Shown here one piece after another: positions 40,054 to 43,581 of a stretch of DNA of 43,581 nucleotides; the first letter of the stretch is position 1; every line of letters begins with the position of its first letter. Where the stretch lies: positions 1-43,581 of the forward strand of contig DSBG01000054.1 in NCBI GenBank assembly GCA_011046135.1, read 5' to 3'. The notes beneath the pieces were generated by a model. That model was given only the letters and a program-made list of their open reading frames with translations. It was not told the DNA's origin and did not search any database. The stretch comes from Deltaproteobacteria bacterium. Its GTDB lineage: Bacteria > Desulfobacterota > Desulfomonilia > UBA1062. The translations under genes and the position numbers were made by a program.

Positions 40054-40638
40054 ATGATCACACGACTCATTCCTGGCGCTCTCTGTATCTTCATCATGGT
40101 CCTTGCAGGGTGCTCTGGAAGCGGCACGCGGGGCGTGCACGATATCGCCATCACCTACAGTGCTCTGCGCGATACCGAACCGGGAAGGATCAGCCTCGTG
40201 GAACACGGCAGTGATCTCGAGAAAAAGGCCATCGAACGGTTCAAGGAGTATTACGCGGTTTTTTCCCCCGAAAGAATCACTCAGTCCACCGATGATCTCT
40301 ACGCACAGGATGCCTACTTCGAAGACGGCATCAGGCAGGTTCGAGGAAGGCAAAACATCAAGGAGTACTTTCTCAGCACCACCGAGGCCTTTGACGAGTG
40401 TACCTTCGAGGTGTGGGACGTGGGCTACAGCGAGGGAAACTACTATTTCCGCTGGATCATGCACCTGAAGCTGAAGCGCTATGGAGACGCCCCCCTGGAG
40501 CTTCCCGGCATGTCGCACGTTCGCTTCGACGATGCCGGGCAGGTGGTCTTCCACCACGATTACTGGGAAACCCTGGCGCTCTTTGAACGATTTCCCCTCA
40601 TCGGGGGCATTATCGCCTGGATCAAGAAGCGAATCTGA
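40054..40638 (+). CDS. SnoaL/NTF2-like lipoprotein
   Basis: 194 residues. A lipoprotein signal with lipobox LAGC (Cys20) opens the protein. The mature part has the cone-shaped SnoaL/NTF2-like fold pattern: RFKEYYAVFSPERITQSTDDLYAQDAYFEDG, IKEYFLSTTEAFD and MHLKLKRYG...FDDAGQVVFHHDYWE. Such proteins bind hydrophobic ligands or isomerise them. The same type recurs beside CFA and flavoprotein genes in other proteobacteria, which supports a lipid role. An AAAGGA lies about 9 bases upstream. Confidence 0.8.
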   Translation: MITRLIPGALCIFIMVLAGCSGSGTRGVHDIAITYSALRDTEPGRISLVEHGSDLEKKAIERFKEYYAVFSPERITQSTDDLYAQDAYFEDGIRQVRGRQNIKEYFLSTTEAFDECTFEVWDVGYSEGNYYFRWIMHLKLKRYGDAPLELPGMSHVRFDDAGQVVFHHDYWETLALFERFPLIGGIIAWIKKRI

Positions 40639-40766
40639 ACCGCTCGAGAAAGGCGGGAAAGGATCTTTCTCCTTGGGATGCGGTGCGATTCCTGGGAGAA
40701 GATGAACCCCGCCCGGAGCGAACTAGGGTAAGACGAAAACACCGACACAAAAAAGGAGATACCAGC

Positions 40767-40925
40767 ATGAAAGAAATTGTGTGTGGAATTTGCGGAGAAG
40801 TGATCACCGATGCCGAATCAAACTGTCCCTACTGTGGAGCGGAGCCGAACCACTTCGTCGATGGCTCAACGGTCGACAAGGATCTGCTGCGGAAGATCTA
40901 CGATGAAGGCGGGGCAACGTACTGA
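40767..40925 (+). CDS. Small zinc-ribbon / rubredoxin-like protein
   Basis: 52 residues from ATG 40767, with AAGGAGAT about 8 bases before it. Two CxxC knuckles, CGIC at 6-9 and CPYC at 19-22, separated by nine residues (GEVITDAES), fit a zinc ribbon; the spacing is short for a rubredoxin iron site. Function unknown. A 10-bp hairpin follows the gene. Confidence 0.65.
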   Translation: MKEIVCGICGEVITDAESNCPYCGAEPNHFVDGSTVDKDLLRKIYDEGGATY

Positions 40926-40947
40926 GGAGCCAAAAGAGGGTTGTACC

Positions 40948-40971
40948 CCTGCTGATCGCGGGATCAGCAGG
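40948..40971. terminator. Perfect 10-bp hairpin between convergent genes
   Basis: CCTGCTGATC (40948-40957), a four-base loop, GATCAGCAGG (40962-40971). It lies between the zinc-ribbon gene and the convergent molybdopterin oxidoreductase gene. No T-run on either side, so termination would rely on hairpin strength or Rho. Confidence 0.5.
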
Positions 40972-41086
40972 CGGACCGCTCAAAAGCCTCCGGTGACGAT
41001 GCCCGGTGGGGTAGGTCGTTCAGATCCCTGAAGATGAGTCTTTCGAAGTTCAGTGGAGCCTCGTTCCGGGTGTGCGGGGGGTCCCG

Positions 41087-43324
41087 TTACATCGGCTCGA
41101 TTCGACAGGGAACAAACCGGTGCAGGGGTGTGCCGGCGAATCGATCGCGATATGTGTTCTTCGTCAGGCGGTTGACATTCACGCCATGTTCCCTGCCGTC
41201 ATACACCAGCCCGAACCCGTGGGGGATGATAACCTGACCTCTCCTGGTCGTCGTGGTGAGTTCAGCCTCGAGGTCAACCGTCCCTGCCTCGGTTGTAATC
41301 TTTACCCGCTGCCCGTCGATGATGCTGAGATCGCGGGCGTCTTCGGGATGCATGGAGAGCGTACAGGCCCGCTTTCCTTCGTTCCAGGAGGGATCGCGCA
41401 TGAGGGTGTTGGCGTTCATACTCATGTGCCGCCCTGCCTGGAGGATGAAGGGGTATGACGGTTCGGACTTCAGGGCCTCCTGTTCTGATAGGGGATCGAT
41501 GCCCCTGACCCAGTCCTCCATCTCGGGAATGTGGACGTGGATACGCTTGTCCTCGGTGGCGAGCATGCTGAAGTTGTCATGGGCGTCGAGGGTTCCGATG
41601 ACGGCCCCCTCGGGATGGTCGAGGAGGGCCTGGAACACCTCTTCCCCGAGCGTGACACCAGGGGTGAATCCTGCTCGTGCAGCCGCCTTTCTGAATGCTT
41701 TGGGCGTTGCCTGGAGGAGGCCCCACAGGGCTGCAAGGTTCACGGAACCCAGCGTTCTGCCCAGGGTTTTTGCAAGGATAAAGGGCAGGTCTTTCAGTAC
41801 GGCGGGATTCTCCTGGACAAGGGTCATGAGTTCCATGCCGTAAGTCATGCGGTCACGTGAGGCTGCCTCGGCAAGGGACAAGGGGATCTCCGGTATGATA
41901 CCCAGGGCATCTGCAAGCCGGACGATGATCTTGCCCAGTTCGAGGGGTTCTCCCGCTGGCTCCACGACCGGGCGGCGCATCTGGAAGTAGATCTCCGGGA
42001 AGGTCCAAGCGAAAAAGGTTCCGTCCCACGACTCGTAACCGGATCTGGCGGGGAGCACGTAGTGGGAAAGGGAGGCAGTTTCTGTGAAGGCAAGTTCACA
42101 GGTGACCAGCAGATCGAGGTGCTTGAACGCCTCCTCGTATGCGGTTGTGTCGGCGTAGGAACGCAGCGGGTTGGACTGACAGCAGAGCACGGCACGGGTT
42201 CTGTCGGGATGTTGGTTCATGATCTCCTCGGGCAGGACGTTCGGCGGAAAGACACCCATGAGTGCCGGGTAGTCCGTTGCCACGGTTCGCCACGTCTTGG
42301 GGTCCCGCTCGTCCGTGTGGGATCCCAGGGGCATGAGATGACCCGGGATGATGTTACCGCCCCTGGTGCAGAGCCTTCCGCAGATCGCCGCGAGCACGAG
42401 GTGGAGGTAGGATGCCGCCGTGCTGTGGCGGTTCATGTAGATCCCGAGGTCGGTGTGCATGCTCCACTTCCTGGTTGCGAGCAGATTGCAGACAGCGTGC
42501 ACCTGTTCGTAGTCGAGTTCACAAACCTTTAAGGCTTTTCGTGCATCGAAGTTCGCGAACCAGCCCTCGATTTCTGCAAATCCCGTGACATGATCCCTGA
42601 TGTAGTCCACATCGTGCCATTCCTCCTGGAGGATGATGGCGATCATCGCCTTGGTGAGCAGGGCATCGGTCCCGGGACGGACGCGAAGGTGGATATCGGC
42701 AATTTCAGCGGTCTCGGAGCCTCTCGGGTCGATGACCACCAGGAGCTTGTCGGGGTTTCTGGAAAACTCCTTGAGCACCAGGGGCGCCCGTGGCATCTGG
42801 TGGCTCTGCATCCCGTTCCACCCGATGGCCAGCAGCATGTCTGAAGCATGTTCGTCCGGAATGGCAAAGAGGAACTGTCTTCCGGTAAAGCGGCCGCTGG
42901 CCCAGAAGATGCCGGTGAGCTCCTGGGCCAGGGGGCTGTAGTGGAACCGTGAACCCAGGGCCCTCATGAGCCGGACACCGAAGGCTGCATCAAAATGACA
43001 CCCTTGTCCTCCGCCACCCATGTACGCAAAGGATTTCGGGCCATGGGCCGTTATGATGTCCCTGAGCCTACTCGCGATCTCCCGGATCGCCTGATCCCAG
43101 GAAATCTCTCTGAAGGAGGCACCGACCCTCTTGAGGGGGTGAGTGAGCCTGTCCTTGTGGTGCTGATGGAAGACGATGTTTGCCCCCTTGCGGCACACAT
43201 AGCCCCTGGAGCGGGGATTTTCTCTGTCCCCCCGGGTCTTGAGGATCCGGTTGTCTTCCACGAAGACTTCCAGCCCGCAGTTCTGCGCGCAGAGCACGCA
43301 ACCGGTCTTGTGCCATTCGCCCAT
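41087..43324 (-). CDS. Molybdopterin oxidoreductase (formate-dehydrogenase/DMSO-reductase superfamily)
   Basis: 745 residues, cytoplasmic as it lacks a Tat signal. An N-terminal [4Fe-4S] site is formed by C9, C12, C16 and C44 (TGCVLCAQNCG, YVCRKG). The pterin-binding domains follow, with ISWDQAIREIASRL, MLLAIGWNGMQSHQMPRAP, LLVVIDPRGSETAEIADIHLRVRPGTDALL, and a C-terminal aspartate-decarboxylase-like barrel. In formate dehydrogenases the metal ligand is Cys or Sec in a position that here falls in SPLAQELTG (A133-Q134-E135); neither is present. The reaction is therefore not predictable. GGGAGGG precedes the ATG. The gene has no redox-subunit neighbour on its strand. Confidence 0.85.
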   Translation of the reverse strand: MGEWHKTGCVLCAQNCGLEVFVEDNRILKTRGDRENPRSRGYVCRKGANIVFHQHHKDRLTHPLKRVGASFREISWDQAIREIASRLRDIITAHGPKSFAYMGGGGQGCHFDAAFGVRLMRALGSRFHYSPLAQELTGIFWASGRFTGRQFLFAIPDEHASDMLLAIGWNGMQSHQMPRAPLVLKEFSRNPDKLLVVIDPRGSETAEIADIHLRVRPGTDALLTKAMIAIILQEEWHDVDYIRDHVTGFAEIEGWFANFDARKALKVCELDYEQVHAVCNLLATRKWSMHTDLGIYMNRHSTAASYLHLVLAAICGRLCTRGGNIIPGHLMPLGSHTDERDPKTWRTVATDYPALMGVFPPNVLPEEIMNQHPDRTRAVLCCQSNPLRSYADTTAYEEAFKHLDLLVTCELAFTETASLSHYVLPARSGYESWDGTFFAWTFPEIYFQMRRPVVEPAGEPLELGKIIVRLADALGIIPEIPLSLAEAASRDRMTYGMELMTLVQENPAVLKDLPFILAKTLGRTLGSVNLAALWGLLQATPKAFRKAAARAGFTPGVTLGEEVFQALLDHPEGAVIGTLDAHDNFSMLATEDKRIHVHIPEMEDWVRGIDPLSEQEALKSEPSYPFILQAGRHMSMNANTLMRDPSWNEGKRACTLSMHPEDARDLSIIDGQRVKITTEAGTVDLEAELTTTTRRGQVIIPHGFGLVYDGREHGVNVNRLTKNTYRDRFAGTPLHRFVPCRIEPM

Positions 43325-43581
43325 GTTCCCTCCCGTGGCAGGATCTGCAGGAAGTATAGCATGAGACGATCAACCGGAACCATGGAAAAGAGAGCATCCC
43401 TGGTCGCAGTCGTTGTCCGTGAACCCTCTGAACGGTAATCATTCTCCCCTTCATGAACGCTGAAAGTATGGTTCATCCCACTAAAGCATACTTGGACTCA
43501 TGAAGGGCCAAGATTTTCAGTTTAAAGAACTCTTTATCTCTGAAGCCGTAAGCCTGTCTTTGTAGCGTTTTTATTTTATTG
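43325..43581. other. Window-end intergenic region
   Basis: 257 bases upstream of the minus-strand molybdopterin oxidoreductase. A TATACT at 43358-43353 (minus) is a possible -10 but lacks a well-placed -35. The dyad at 43447-43507 is described separately. The last 75 bases are AT-rich without a recognisable gene. Confidence 0.4.
43447..43507. repeat. 61-base interrupted dyad near the right end
   Basis: The outer arms CCCTTCATGA (43447-43456) and TCATGAAGGG (43498-43507) pair perfectly. The inner arms AAGTATG (43464-43470) and CATACTT (43487-43493) also pair perfectly, with 7- and 4-base bulges between and a 16-base loop. No T-run follows on either strand, so it is not a plain terminator. It could be an operator, a small mobile-element end or a recombination site. 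Confidence 0.5.

Noticed and set aside
1-43581. tRNA, rRNA, CRISPR arrays, phage modules or intact insertion sequences
   Set aside because: No cloverleaf-like segments, regular spacer arrays, phage structural genes or transposase genes were found on reading the window.

Overview
The window looks like chromosomal DNA from an anaerobic or facultatively anaerobic, GC-rich Gram-negative bacterium. The best guess is a sulfate-reducer or syntroph-like Desulfobacterota (former Deltaproteobacteria). Pointers are a Sec-containing HesB/IscA-type protein, an aldehyde:ferredoxin oxidoreductase, a molybdopterin oxidoreductase, polyferredoxin and DUF362 proteins, an FNR-type box, outer-membrane and Tat-exported proteins, and an IntI-type integrase end. 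The taxon is inferred from gene content only. No rRNA, tRNA, CRISPR array or intact insertion sequence was seen.

Layout. 1-114: 3' end of an integron-integrase-like gene cut by the window edge. 264-2534 (minus): a redox operon with a HesB-like selenoprotein read through an in-frame UGA, a Tat-exported four-cluster ferredoxin subunit and a membrane cytochrome b, ending in a strong terminator. It is divergent from a Crp/Fnr regulator (2638-3345), with a perfect TTGAT-N4-ATCAA box between them. 3381-6274 (minus): aldehyde:ferredoxin oxidoreductase plus a tandem-domain class II aldolase. 6479-9599: OmpA-like porin with four near-identical calcium-binding repeats, MscS channel, ferritin-like protein, terminator.

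9909-12399 is the most unusual locus. Three tightly packed genes encode a ParA ATPase fused to a glycogen-binding CBM48 domain, a MinD/FlhG-like protein with a ruined P-loop, and a small protein resembling a degenerate PD-(D/E)XK fold. I propose it is a positioning or partition system for glycogen or another alpha-glucan body; this is inference.

12567-15673: exported isoaspartyl methyltransferase overlapping a membrane-embedded spermidine-synthase-like protein. 15798-17842 (minus): two paralogous solute-binding proteins, separated by a relic of a third 3' end and a diverged direct repeat. 18159-21203: DUF362 protein, membrane polyferredoxin and small ferredoxin. 21389-28115: NlpC/P60 lipoprotein, RND/MMPL exporter, SGNH hydrolase and class II photolyase. 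28215-30271: a GNAT-like protein and a convergent PAP2-family membrane protein. 30426-33169: promoter, FMN-binding PNPOx-like protein and a phosphotransferase shaped like rifampin phosphotransferase.

33371-40925: STAS-DUF1990 fusion, phytoene-dehydrogenase-like flavoprotein, chalcone-isomerase-like protein, FAD amine-oxidase-like protein, DUF1365-CFA synthase fusion, SnoaL-like lipoprotein and a zinc-ribbon protein. Together with the photolyase this resembles the light or singlet-oxygen stress and lipid-modification gene sets of aerobic proteobacteria. 41087-43324 (minus): molybdopterin oxidoreductase without a Cys or Sec at the usual metal-ligand position. The right end holds an unexplained long dyad.
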